This document shows positions 54,326 to 64,000 of a stretch of DNA of 64,000 bases, piece by piece. Every line of letters begins with the position of its first letter. Within the stretch, counting starts at the first letter, position 1. Source of the DNA: Odontocerum albicorne (Eukaryota > Arthropoda > Insecta > Trichoptera > Odontoceridae); the NCBI GenBank assembly GCA_949825065.1, contig OX463859.1, positions 28,351,847 through 28,415,846 of the forward strand. The letters are read 5' to 3'. The notes beneath the pieces were generated by a model. That model made no database searches, was not told the origin of the DNA, and worked only from the letters and a program-made list of their open reading frames with translations. The position numbers and the translations under genes are program-made.

Positions 54326-54339
54326 TACGAGTATTAAAC

Positions 54340-54645
54340 TTTCATTGTACACAGTATAACCTGGCGGGTTTATTGGCAAGTGGCATATCTTTCAACCAAC
54401 CAGAGGGGGTATTTAAACATATGTTTCGTTGGTTGGAAGAGATTTCCACATGGCAATAAGCCTGCCAGATTGTACTGCATACAATGAAAGTGTAATACAA
54501 AGATGTGGATGAGGCTTTAAGTGAAAAGCAGACTGTAAACCTATTTCATTTTTAATAATATGTATTTTAGCGGAAATCGAACCCACAACCTCCGGGTCGG
54601 AAGAGAGGTGTTTTAAAAACTACGTCACGGAAATTGTCAGAAAAG
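54340..54645. repeat. SINE family 2 pieces in opposite orientations
   Basis: Reverse tail 54340-54415 (ACCTGGCGGGTTTATTGGCA), forward tail 54425-54505 (TTGGAAGAGATTTCCACATG), then reverse middle and head 54505-54645 (GCGGAAATCGAACCCACAAC). Confidence 0.65.
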
Positions 54646-54950
54646 TAACGTTTGATATAGATTATCTAATAATTATTGGATTTGAAACTGTCAATTTAAT
54701 AGTTCAGCGCCCCAATCTGGGATGCGCCCGGGGCAGCTGCCCCTCTCACCTAGCCAGTGTTTCGCCCCTGTCCACAAGCGGTGCTGTGCTCAGTTGGAGC
54801 AAGAGACCTCGCCACTCTCCTGCCAGCAACTCGTCTCTCCAGGCCCAATCCAGTTCCTAGCCAGAACCAGTAGTCGCATTAGATGCCACTAATTAAATGA
54901 TAACTCGCCATACATTATTATAATCTTCTCTTTACAGAAAATATATTGGT

Positions 54951-55172
54951 ATGATATACAGGATGCTCTTAATTTTTACATTCTTTTCTAATATAATACT
55001 TGCTGATAGATCGAATTTACCTAGAAAAATCGACTTAGAATTGGAGGTGTATAGATGTAAAAGAGACGAAAGGTATACATCGAGATATACGTGTTTGTGC
55101 GTCATTTCCTCATTAATTATTTTAAAACTGCTTATCTATTTCAATGTATTCCTTCCGTGGTTGCAGTCCTAA
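54951..55172 (+). CDS. Short secreted-looking ORF, unsupported function
   Basis: 73 residues. From Met 54966 it reads MLLIFTFFSNIILADRSNLP, a plausible signal peptide with cleavage near ILA-D, then a charged segment (KIDLELEVYRCKRDERYTSR). TTCTCTTTACAG lies just upstream (54931-54942) and could be a splice acceptor. The 3' portion runs into a LINE copy at 55169, so any gene is interrupted. It may be a first exon or chance. Confidence 0.25.
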   Translation: MIYRMLLIFTFFSNIILADRSNLPRKIDLELEVYRCKRDERYTSRYTCLCVISSLIILKLLIYFNVFLPWLQS

Positions 55173-55430
55173 GACTGGTTTGCAGCAATTTGAACTCTTC
55201 TCCTCTATTCCCCCCTGTCCTGTGCGGCTCTTTTTAAATCTGTATATGTTGAGCAGCGCACGTCCACCAACAGGTCCTCCAGGTACTCTCGGCGTGAGCG
55301 TCCCCTAGAGTTTGTCCTCTCGGTCATACCCTCCATTATGGCATGCAAGAGGCCCTCTTGTCGTATTATATGACCGATCCATCTTGCACGCCTTTCGGAC
55401 AGGATCAATGTATTACTGCCTAACTATTTC
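55169..55430 (-). pseudogene. RTE-like LINE RT C-terminal end (copy of 2-199)
   Basis: NTLILSERRARWIGHIIRQE, GLLHAIMEGMTERTNSRGRS, RREYLEDLLVDVRCSTYTDL, KRAAQDRGEWRRRVQIAANQ and stop, with no internal nonsense codon. It extends the copy at the left window edge by about 22 residues upstream. Confidence 0.8.
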
Positions 55431-55499
55431 AATGTTGTCTCAACTATCTTACTTCCCATTTGTCATTATGTAAAATTTGGACTCCTCTGAGGCTTTTCT

Positions 55500-56080
55500 C
55501 TTCTTTTTTTTTTCTCGCTCTTGCTGACAGTTAACCTGAGGTGGTATATGTGGGTTTACTTTTTATTTTGTTTTCTGCCATACGTTTTTTTTTTTTTTTC
55601 TTTTTTATTATATTTATTCTTTAATCTAGATATGCGGGGGTGTGGGATGGAAGCCCCCTGATGCCCTTGCGGTCGGGCTCGCCCTACATTGGTGGGGTGT
55701 ATCTCGGCCGTGGGAATGTTTGTGGGATGAGCCCGGACCTTTTGGTGTATTCTCTCTTGAATGTTTTTTTTTCTTTTTTTCTTTTTTGTCATCTACTATA
55801 TTTATTTTCTATGTTTATTTTTTTGTATATATTCCTGTTTCTACGTGTTTAAGGGTGTGGGCTGAAAAACATCTGGTGTCCCCGTGGCTGGGTTCGCCCT
55901 ATATTGGTGGGGTGTATTTTGGCCGAGGGGATGCTATTAGATGAGCCCAGACCTTTTGACAGCTTCTGTGTTTGATGTATTGTCTGCAATTTATGTGTTT
56001 TAGAAGTGTTATTCAGGTGTGATCTTGTACATACTATGTTGCTGTCAATAAACCTAATATTTATTTATTTTATTTATTTA
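55500..56080 (+). mobile_element. Retrotransposon 3' UTR with internal duplication
   Basis: Two related blocks (55635-55745 and 55850-55955) share GTGTGGGMTGRAA, TCGCCCTAYATTGGTGGGGT and GATGAGCCCRGACCTTTTG. The unit ends CAATAAACCTAATATTTATT TATTTTATTTATTTAG, a poly-A-like 3' end. The 100-residue ORF here is not conserved between blocks. Confidence 0.6.
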
Positions 56081-56535
56081 GATTAGAAAGTCTGGTGCTC
56101 TGTTTTCTCTGCCTACCCCTTTAAAATAATTACATGAAGATATTATTGTATGTACTCATTGAACTTACATATTTAAAAAATGGATAGGGCGAGACTTGAA
56201 TAAAATATGGCGATGGTAATAAATTGTGTTAACATACGAGTATGTTGTGAACAATGTCAATACTGGTTATAAAAAAAATATTTTTATATTTTTTTTGCAT
56301 AATTCCAACATAATCCGTATGTCTTATTTGTCCAACTATAAAATTGATAAACATCTTTTTCAGATTTTTTTATTAAAACACAAAATTAACTATTGTATAG
56401 AAAAATAATATATTGATTTTCTATTCGATACAATACGATAAGCTAAGCTAAAATAATGAATGGTCGAATATGATCGTCAGCAGCCCTTTAGATAGAAGAG
56501 ACCTATGCGTATATTAGTTTATTGTGTGAAAGCTG
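56081..56535. other. AT-rich intergenic with a LINE-E 3' scrap
   Basis: GTCTGGTGCTCTGTTTTCTC TGCCTACCCC at 56092-56120 matches the LINE-E 3' end. Nothing else is recognised. Confidence 0.4.
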
Positions 56536-56539
56536 TTGT

Positions 56540-56573
56540 ATTATAAGACCTTGTGAAGACAAGGTCTTATAAT
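56540..56573. other. Perfect 15-bp hairpin
   Basis: ATTATAAGACCTTGT, GAAG loop, ACAAGGTCTTATAAT. The arms pair without mismatch. No flanking gene explains it. Confidence 0.8.
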
Positions 56574-56635
56574 ATCAAACCGAAAGTTTCAATACCAAGG
56601 AGATCAAGATTTTCAGATGATCAACATATTTAATT

Positions 56636-57055
56636 TGTTACAACTTTAGGGAATCGGTCGTTAAGGAAGAGATGATGATGGTTGTTGATAAATAAATAAA
56701 CTCGTTAGATCGCAATGCGGAAAGAGAGAGTGTTTATTTTTATAGTAGCGTAGGTATTTATATGTTTTTGGAATGTGCACGAGAGTGCGCTCGCGATATG
56801 CTTCTGTCTCGCTTCTGTGAATGCAGAACGATTAATATCGTATGTGGGTGATATTTTATTTACGAAACTGGCGAGACAGAGTGGTGCGTTCTCTCTCTAG
56901 TATGGAATGCGGCGCGATCGCTCGGCCGGCGTCAATGGTTGGCATGTGACCTTTGGACTGTTTATTATAATTTATCGAGGAATCCGAAGGTCGTTTCATC
57001 GGTCATTGACCGTATGTATGCGACAATATTCAACGACGACCGTGGTTCCCACACA
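56636..57055 (-). mobile_element. Solo LTR (inverted copy of 53659-54099)
   Basis: The minus strand runs from TGTGTGGGAACCACGGTCGT to CCGATTCCCTAAAGTTGTAA. It shares CATACGGTCAATGACCGATG, the ATAAATACCTACG promoter region and GCATTGCGATCTAACG with the other copy. It is about 420 bp and diverged by indels. Confidence 0.65.
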
Positions 57056-57129
57056 ACCTTTCGTTAAACAGTGTTTTTTTTTATATAGCTATATTTATTT
57101 TTAAGACATGGAAGCGCAGAGTCACCACC

Positions 57130-57530
57130 ATCACGATGAAAATGTGCTGAGTTAAGTCTTTCGTCTTCGCAATATTCATGTATGGCGCGGAGACTTGGAC
57201 TCTAAGAGCAAGCAAGAAACGTAGAATAGATGCATTTGAAATGTTGTGCTGAAGAAGGATGCTACGAATTCCATTGACAGTAAGGTGACCTAACTCCTCC
57301 ATTCTAGAAGATCTAAGAATCACCGACATATTGTCGAAGAGCCTTCGAAGAGTCCTCCAATTCTTTGAATGCATTTCTCGTGGCCTCGGAGACAGTTTAA
57401 AGAAGCTAGTAGTATCTGGACATGGAAGACAAGAGGAAGAATCCCTATGCGTTAGACTAAGTGATAGACGCAAGAAGACTACCTTTAACACTTGCCACCC
57501 TATGATGGATAGTGAGTGACAAGGACTTAC
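57130..57530 (+). pseudogene. LINE-F RT C-terminal remnant
   Basis: VFAIFMYGAETWTLRASKKR, RIDAFEMLC, TGA for Trp, RRMLRIPLT; then ILEDLRITDILSKSLRRVLQ, FFECISRGLGDSLKKLVVSG. It is the plus-strand counterpart of 34690-35060 and less decayed. Confidence 0.75.
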
Positions 57531-57884
57531 ATAATAAAATAATTTTATGGCTAATTACAAAAAATAACATAGTAGATTTTGCATAATTTTTATTTAAAAC
57601 ATACATTTTTCACTGGATGCTGAGCGTCCAGCACAGTGGCTGGCGGAATTGTTTAGCACAGTAAGGCAAGTGTTAACAACTGCTCTTCGAACCTTGGAGT
57701 GCAGAGATGAATGGATGGGAGTCGTCAGAGGCTATCATGTTAATTAACGATGCTTAGTCACGAGCTATAAGACATGATGGATTTATTGTATTACTGAATA
57801 GCTTTATAAGAATTTATGATATGTAGCATATAAACTGTAGAAAAAGATAAACTTTGATGTTAAATGGCCTATGAGTAAAACGGA
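57531..57884. other. Intergenic, nothing recognised
   Basis: No supported feature. Confidence 0.35.
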
Positions 57885-57965
57885 AACCAGTCCGAATGTA
57901 AATCCACCAGGAATGCCCGCTTGTTTAGCGTGAATGTTAATCATTAGACCACGATTGCTGACTAT
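57885..57965 (-). repeat. SINE family 3, degraded
   Basis: Minus strand: CAGCAATCGTGGTCTAATGA (A box) and ATTCCTGGTGGATTTACATT then GGACTGGTTTCC. The B box is broken compared with 51378-51470. Confidence 0.5.
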
Positions 57966-58067
57966 TCCTACAGAAAATGCCGATAAAATAAAACATCAAT
58001 TATTTCACAAAAAAATTAACAAGGGATGAATATACACCTAGAAAGGACTGAATATTCTTCTTCAGTT

Positions 58068-58620
58068 TCAATCCTGGGGATTGGTTAGCAGCAAAGCTCT
58101 GCATCTCCTCTTCCACTCCGCTTGGTCTTCAGCGATCCTCTCGAGCTCTGTATAGGAGGTGCAGTCCATATCGTGGCATATTTGCTCCAGATACTCTCGG
58201 CGAGGACGCCCTCTGCCAATCGATCCCTCAATCATTCCCTCCAGTATATTGTGCAGAAGATTTTCTTGTTTCAGCATATGACCCATCCATTCTTCACGCC
58301 TTTCCGATATGGTGTTTGACAGGTGCCTGGTTTCTTCGATCCTGCTGAGAACCTCGTCATTTGTAATATGGTCTCTCCAGGAAATCCTTAGGATTCGTCT
58401 ATAAGTCCACATCTCGAAGGCCTCTAATATTTTTAGATCCCTTTCGCCTATGCACCATGTCTCGCAACCATACATCAAAATACTCTACATACTCGTATAT
58501 GTTTTGACCAATTGCTTGCGAAGCTTTAGGTCCATGTTGTTGGATTCGAAAATCTTTGATTTCTTATTAAAGGCGAGTTTTGCTTGGTGGATGCGACTGT
58601 CAACCTCTCTTTTTTTACGG
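58068..58620 (-). pseudogene. RTE-like LINE RT thumb and C-terminus
   Basis: REVDSRIHQAKLAFNKKSKI, NNMDLKLRKQLVKTYTSM, stop, ILMYGCETWCIGERDLKILE, AFEMWTYRRILRISWRDHIT, EERRHLSN-like TISERREEWMGHMLKQENLL, GRGRPRREYLEQICHDMDCT and QAEWKRRCRALLLTNPQD stop. The last 136 codons are open. It is a sister family of the 2-199/55169 LINE (the shared GRPRREYLE box). Confidence 0.82.
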
Positions 58621-58969
58621 CCTGAATAATGATGTTAAAAAACCGTTATGTTTTGAAGTCGACAATCTCATAATGGCATATTTCTACAACCTATAGGACA
58701 GAATCATAGTTCTACCATAAGAATAAATACTAAATCTTAAATATTTACTGAAGAAATTACTATTAAAATCGGAGTTTCATGCAAATGTGTCGTAACTTCC
58801 TTAAATAAGGGAGTCTCGTGGTTTCATTACCTCACATGAAAGTTCGGAGTGTATGAGTCCCGACTTGAGGCTAGAAATTAGTATTTGGTATTTAAGCTAT
58901 ACTATGACTTTGGGTTTTAAACTAAGTGTAGAAATTCTTTTTTTTTTATTCAATTTTAAATACCGCCAT
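58621..58969. other. Intergenic, nothing recognised
   Basis: No supported feature. Confidence 0.35.
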
Positions 58970-59068
58970 TTAGAAAGTGAACTCCCGCCTAGGGCGCTTT
59001 AACTCTGGGTTCGAACCCACAATTATCAAACAAGCCACGTCTGGCAGCTATACAAGCGCCCGAGCGAA
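58970..59068 (-). repeat. SINE family 4 head
   Basis: Minus strand: GATTCGCTCGGGCGCTTGTA, TAGCTGCCAGACGTGGCTTG and AATTGTGGGTTCGAACCCAG (B box). The same head opens the copy at 62890. Confidence 0.65.
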
Positions 59069-59077
59069 TCATTTATT

Positions 59078-59265
59078 TATTTAACATTTTTATTGCAAAT
59101 ACAATCTGGCGGGCCTATTGTCAAGCGGCAATCTCTTCCAACCAACCAGACAAAGTAAATTAAGCAAGTTAGGTGGTCGAATAAATAATTCAAATGACAA
59201 TCCATCCCCACGAAATCCATGAACACATATGTGAGCATATGCCCACGAACCCCACAAAGATCATG
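59078..59265 (-). mobile_element. LINE-A 3' UTR end
   Basis: AATACAATCTGGCGGGCCTA, CAATCTCTTCCAACCAACCA and CAATCCATCCCCACGAAATC match 12868-13030 nearly exactly. Confidence 0.75.
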
Positions 59266-59274
59266 TAGTCGTAT

Positions 59275-59490
59275 AATCGTATATCACTTTCTTTGCACAC
59301 AGTATAACCCCGTGGGATTACCATCATGTAAAAATTTCTTCCAATCAACCAAAACGATGTTTGTGAAGTCTCAAGCGAAAGACGGACTGAAAACCCTTTT
59401 TTTTAATCATATTCCCAGCGATAATCGAATCCGCAGCCTCCTAGTCAGAAGACAGGAGTCACACTAACTAGGCTACTGAAGTCTTGAAGT
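59275..59490 (-). repeat. SINE family 2 (reverse copy)
   Basis: Tail TTGCACACAGTATAACCCCG through GATAATCGAATCCGCAGCCT to the head ACTAGGCTACTGAAGTC on the reverse strand. Confidence 0.65.
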
Positions 59491-59965
59491 ATTCTTCTTC
59501 TTCTTGAATAATAGCCGTGAATTATTATACACTAATATAATATATATGAAGGAGTATACGCCAGTTTTAAGTGATGTCCACTTTATAGGATCTCGTTAGT
59601 TATATTCATCAATGGCAGAAACGAAAGTTATAAAGTATTAATATAAAATAAATTAAAAGAAAATACAAATGAAACATCCTGTGTATTTCATTATATTAAT
59701 ATGAGACGCCATCTGATGAATCATTATTTTAAAACGTGTGGTATTTGATCTGAAGAGTTGGGAGATCACACACAAGTTAGCAACGGCTTAGTGCCACGAC
59801 CCGGCGATCGGACAGCGGACAGATGAAATATTTCAGAGTTCATCCACGACTATCGGAATCGCTTTTATTTTAAGTGATTCTCAATCAATCAGGGTCATCC
59901 AAAAATTAAACACATAAAATATTTTAAATTTTCAGTCTCTAAAAATGTTTTTACGTTAAACAATT
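59491..59965. other. Intergenic, nothing recognised
   Basis: No supported feature. Confidence 0.35.
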
Positions 59966-61845
59966 GAAATTGATTATCTAAAATAATGTACTCAAATTGA
60001 TTTTCTAAAATAATGTACCCAAATTGATTATTTAAAAAAATGTACCCAAATTGATTTTCTAAAATAATGTACCCAAATTGATTATCTAAAATAATGTACT
60101 CAAATTGATTATGTAAAATAAAGTACACAAATTGATTATATAAGATAATGTACCCGAATCGATTATCTAAAATAATGTACCCAAATTGATTATCTAAAAT
60201 AATGTACCCAAATTGATTATCTAAAATAATGTACCCAAATTGATTGTCTAAAATTAAGTACCCAAATTGATTATCTAAAATAATGTACCCAAATTGATTA
60301 TCTTAAATAATATACCCAAATTGATTATCTAAAATAATATACCCAAATTGATTATCTAAAGTAATGTATCTAAATTGATTATCTAAAATAATGTACCCAA
60401 ATTGATTATCTAAAATAATGTACCCAAATTAATTATCTAAAATAAAGTATCCAAATTGATTATCTAAAATAATGTAGCCAAATTGATTATGTAAAATAAT
60501 GTACCCAAATTGATTATCTAAAATAATGTGCCCAATTTGATTATCTATAATAATGTACCCAAATTGATTATCTAAAATAAAGTACCCAAATTGATTATCT
60601 AAAATAATGTACTCAAATTGATTATGTAAAATAAAACACCCAAATTGATTATCTAAAATAATATACCCAAATTGATTATCTAAAATAATGTACCCAAATT
60701 GATTATGTAAAATAATGTACCCAAATTGAGGATCTAAAATAATGTACCCACACTGATTATCTAAAATAATGTACCCAAATTGATTATCTAAAATAATGTA
60801 CACAATTTGATTATCTATAATAATGTACCCAAATTCATTATCTAAAATAAAGTACCCAAATTGATTATCTAAAATAATGAACTCAAATTGATTATGTAAA
60901 ATAAAGTACCCAAATTGATTATCTAAAATAATATACCCAAATTGATTATCTAAAATAATGTAACCAAATTGATTATCTAAAATAATGTACCCAAATTGAT
61001 TATGTAAAATAATGTACCCAAATTGAGGATCTAAAATAATGTACCCAAACTGATTATCTAAAATAATGTACCCAAATTTATTATCTAAAATAATGTACCC
61101 AATTTGATTATCTATAATAATGTACCCAAATTGATTATCTGAAATAAAGTACCCAAATTGATTATCTAAAATAATGAACTCAAATTGATTATGTAAAATA
61201 AAGTACCCAAATTGATTATCTAAAATAATATACCCAAATTGATTATCTAAAATAATGTACTTGATTATCTAAAATAATTGATTATCTAAAATAATGTACT
61301 CAAATTGATTATCTAAAATAATGTACCCAAATTGACTATCTAAAATAATGTACCCAAATTGATTATCTAAAATAATGTACCCAAATTGATTATGTAAAAT
61401 AATGTACCCAAATTGAGGATCTAAAATAATGTACCCAAACTGATTATCTAAAATAATGTACCCAAATTTATTATCTAAAATAATGTACCCAATTTGATTA
61501 TCTATAATAATGTACCCAAATTGATTATCTGAAATAAAGTACCCAAATTGATTATCTAAAATAATGAACTCAAATTGATTATGTAAAATAAAGTACCCAA
61601 ATTGATTATCTAAAATAATATACCCAAATTGATTATCTAAAATAATGTACCCAAATTGATTATCTAAAATAATGTACTCAAATTGATTATCTAAAATAAT
61701 GTACCCAAATTGACTATCTAAAATAATGTACCCAAATTGATTATCTAAAATAATGTACCCAAATTGATTTTTCTAAAATAATGTACCCAAATTGATTATC
61801 TAAAATAATATACCCAAATTGATTATCTAAAATAATGTACTCAAA
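59966..61845. repeat. 27-bp satellite, about 70 units, with 11-unit higher-order period
   Basis: The consensus AAATTGATTATCTAAAATAA TGTACCC repeats for 1.9 kb. Marker variants recur 297 bp apart (GAGGATC at 60728 and 61025; CAATTTGATTATCTATAATA at 60801 and 61098), exactly 11 units. A third pair is 390 bp apart because irregular units at 61255-61290 intervene. Since 27 is divisible by three, the minus strand reads as repeats of YIILDNQFG; the 124-residue ORF at 60429-60803 is this artefact. Confidence 0.97.
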
Positions 61846-62689
61846 ACCGCTTGATAGAAAAGCCTTTTTACGCAGGAGCGGCACATCCTTATGGGCTATA
61901 TGTGCGGTGCACACGGCTGCCAAATTAATGAGCGAGCTCTTAAATATGTCTACACCGGCCGGCCCTAGATTTGGCGGTATTAATAGTGTCCTTTATCTAG
62001 CAATCATTTTACAATTCTTTGTCTAGCCACTAAATGTGTCCGTAGTCCCCTCCTACCCCGAGATGGAATTCCACCTGAAGAGAGCCTCAGGATAGGAGAT
62101 GAAAACACGTGTAGCGGGGATTTATGTCATTAGTAAAATAACAAAGTCATTTATTGTTTTTTTTTTTCATTTATAAATAGGCAATCCACCCAAACTAGGA
62201 TGATTTATGCCACAAAATTATAGACATTGTGAAATTATATGAGTCGATATAATAAAATCAATTTAAAAAAATTACAATTTTAGATAATTCAAAGTTTCAA
62301 CTGATTAAGCTTCAAAAATTTAACAACAGATCTATACCATAAATGAAAAAAATCCTCGAACAGTAATTTATTCTTTAATATATAATATAAAATGTATCCC
62401 TTTTGATCAATGAAAACTTATTAATTTAAAAATAAATCTTTATTTAAAAGATAAAATAAAAAAACGGACAACCCTGTCATTGTCAAAGTTTTATTGAATT
62501 TGAGATGATATTAAAAATGAAGTGTTATTGTTGTTTTATCTCCTTCTCCCCTGCATCTCTATCGGAGAGACAAGCAAATAATATACGATAATAATACGGG
62601 AAGCTTATTCTGTTTTGTATGCAAGAGCCCAGTGTCACCCCCTGGTGGCGCGGGGTGACAAAACGTATGTATAGTTAAACCTGAGACGG
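61846..62689. other. Intergenic, no gene recognised
   Basis: 61860-62100 is less AT-rich than its surroundings and starts directly at the array edge. No conserved frame is seen. 62160-62520 is AT-rich. Confidence 0.35.
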
Positions 62690-62885
62690 CCTCCGTGGCC
62701 TGGATGGTAAACGCTTGTCTTCAGACCCGGTGATTCGATTCCCAATAGAACATACTTTTTTTAAATGTTTTTCGTCTGGTTCGAAAACCTTTAGTGCATT
62801 TAAGGCCTCATAAACATATTTCTCGTTAGTTGGAGAAGATTACCGCGTGGCAGTGGTTCTACCAGATTGTGCTGTATACACAAAA
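62690..62885 (+). repeat. SINE family 2, interrupted at its 3' end
   Basis: GGCCTCCGTGGCCTGGATGG head, GGTGATTCGATTCCC B box, GTTGGAGAAGATTACCGCGT tail and GATTGTGCTGTATACACAAA. A family 4 SINE follows immediately. Confidence 0.7.
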
Positions 62886-62889
62886 AGGA

Positions 62890-63030
62890 ATACATGATTC
62901 GCTCGGGCACTGTTATAGCTGCCAAACGTGATTTGTTTTATATTAGTGGGTTCGAGTCTCGAATAAGAGCATCCATGGGTAGAGTTGGCTCTCTAAATGG
63001 CGCTATATGGAATTGCCCTTTGAAAAAATT
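62890..63030 (+). repeat. SINE family 4, full-length-looking copy
   Basis: CATGATTCGCTCGGGCACTG and TATAGCTGCC (head), GTGGGTTCGAGTCTCGAATA (B box), GGCTCTCTAAATGGCGCTAT and ATGGAATTGCCCTTTG end. About 140 bp. Confidence 0.65.
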
Positions 63031-63034
63031 GAAA

Positions 63035-63260
63035 GACGACCTCCATGGCTTAGTTGGGTTGGGAGACACCTGTCTCCCAACCCGGAGGTTGTAAGTTCAA
63101 ATGCCGCTGGAACCCAGCTTTTTAAAAAGGATTCCAGTCTGGTTTTCCCTTAAGGCCACTTTAACATATTTATGGTTGATTGAAAGAGATTGTCACATAG
63201 CAACAAGCCCGCCAGATTGTAGTGTGTATAATGAAAGTGTAATACAATACAATATAATTA
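63035..63260 (+). repeat. SINE family 2 copy
   Basis: GACGACCTCCATGGCTTAGT head, CCCGGAGGTTGTAAGTTCAA, GGTTGATTGAAAGAGATTGT tail, AACAAGCCCGCCAGATTGTA and the AATGAAAGTGTAATACAATA end. GGGTTGGGAGACACCTGTCT CCCAACCC forms a hairpin where the tRNA anticodon region would be. Confidence 0.75.
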
Positions 63261-64000
63261 TACAAAGATTGCATGTTAAAAACAAAGATGTCCTAATTTT
63301 ATCAAAATAAATTCACAAATGGAAAGTAATGTTCACAGATACAAACCACAATACAAAATATGAAAATAAATAAGCAGTTATATAAACGTTAATGAGAAGA
63401 TAACGCACAAACACACAACTCCCGATTTACCGCCAGCGAAATGAGAGAACGCAAACAAGAGTCTAAATCACAACAACAACAAAAACCACTAACTATTTAG
63501 AATGTTACATTTCAGTGTATTTCTGAAGGTGCTGCTTTTTCAAGGTCAGGGGCAACTCACTCCAGCATTTGCTGGCTGAGTATGAGAAAGATCCCAAATA
63601 ATATTAAATTATGGTTCGCGGTGATTAAAAGAGAAATTATACGTTAAACAACAAGAAATCTTAATAATAAGTTAAATTGTTCCAAAATATTTATTCAATT
63701 ATTATTAGAACACTAAAAGTTTAATATTTTATTTAAAAAATTTTTTTTACGAAAAAGTTAATCGCTAACGTTGTAACGAAACTTTAATTTATATTAAAAA
63801 TACATCGCTTGACGTTACCGATATTTTGAATGGTCATAATTTATCGAAGTTTCCTGTATTAAATGAAATATTCGTACAACTTTTGTGGCGCCCTCAGATC
63901 GTCGTAAACAACTTGATGAAAGACACGAAATGCGTTTGGTTCATGGAGAAATAAATCATTCTCATCACCCTCGTTGATGACGACCACTCTGTCCTTATTG
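63261..64000. other. Intergenic to window edge, no gene recognised
   Basis: No coding motif. The last 150 bp are more balanced in composition and may begin a feature outside the window. Confidence 0.35.

Larger units (their letters stand above)
53566..54770. mobile_element. hAT-like shell carrying nested insertions
   Basis: The left end is CAGAGGCGTAACTAGGTG; the right end, read inward, is CAGGGGCGAAACACTGGCTA. Candidate 8-bp duplications are TCAACATG (53558-53565) and TCCACAAG (54771-54778), matching at 6 of 8. Inside lie an LTR (53659-54099), a Tc1-type MITE (54126-54325) and SINE family 2 pieces (54340-54645). GGGGCAGCTGCCCC at about 54730 is a palindrome near the right end. Confidence 0.65.

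Noticed and set aside
55556..55944. ORFs of 78-100 residues
   Set aside because: They lie in a retrotransposon 3' UTR, and the two duplicated blocks do not keep the frame.
60429..60803. 124-residue ORF made of a 9-residue repeat
   Set aside because: The 27-bp satellite is divisible by three, so it translates on its own; no evidence of a gene.

Overview
This is a gene-poor, AT-rich stretch of an animal nuclear genome, almost certainly an insect. The support is a methuselah-type receptor ectodomain gene, insect-type mariner and hAT transposons, TTAGG telomere-like motifs inside a satellite, and many non-LTR retrotransposon 3' ends. The order cannot be fixed. A tail motif of the kind TTGGAAGAGATTGCC...GCAATAAGCC, shared by a LINE and several SINEs, looks like one I know from moths and butterflies, so Lepidoptera is a guess only. 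There are no bacterial operons, rRNA, CRISPR or convincing tRNA genes.

Only one open reading frame looks like a host gene: 7366-8106 (+), a methuselah-like ectodomain with signal peptide and a single membrane segment, lacking the remaining six helices. A partial MADF-domain exon ending at a splice donor (5826-5955) and a short secreted-looking ORF near 54951 are weaker candidates.

Nearly everything else is mobile DNA in successive layers. Class II elements: an apparently intact mariner (9687-10973, 29-bp perfect inverted repeats, TA on both sides, uninterrupted DD34D transposase); three decayed or deleted mariners (15730-17013, 35669-36612, 27771-28520) and a half copy (47868-48316); a hAT with a perfect 8-bp target duplication (19420-21494); a deleted hAT (31068-31869); a third hAT shell carrying several insertions (53566-54770); two families flanked by TTAA (41891/52510 and 26613/44873); a fold-back family; and a Tc1-type MITE (54126-54325). 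LTR elements: a Copia family with a primer-binding site (1865-2052) and a solo LTR with 5-bp target duplication (17786-17961), and a second LTR family in inverted orientation (53659, 56636). Non-LTR elements: at least seven families of 5'-truncated reverse-transcriptase ends on both strands. At least four tRNA-derived SINE families are scattered through the window.

Tandem arrays: 39 bp (4378-4615), 106 bp with higher-order structure and TTAGG motifs (13490-15175), a CATGAAACACCCACC minisatellite (22722-23217), 139 bp (24058-24474), 135 bp (28822-30147), 32 bp (32700-33005), 24 bp (46797-46897) and 27 bp with an 11-unit higher-order period (59966-61845). Many long ORFs in the window are only these repeats read through in frame.

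I found no new multi-gene system. The most useful observations are the truncated methuselah-like gene with a second copy of its 3' end, the intact mariner, the satellite framed by inverted LINE ends, the nested insertions that can be ordered in time, and the TTAA-flanked element pairs.
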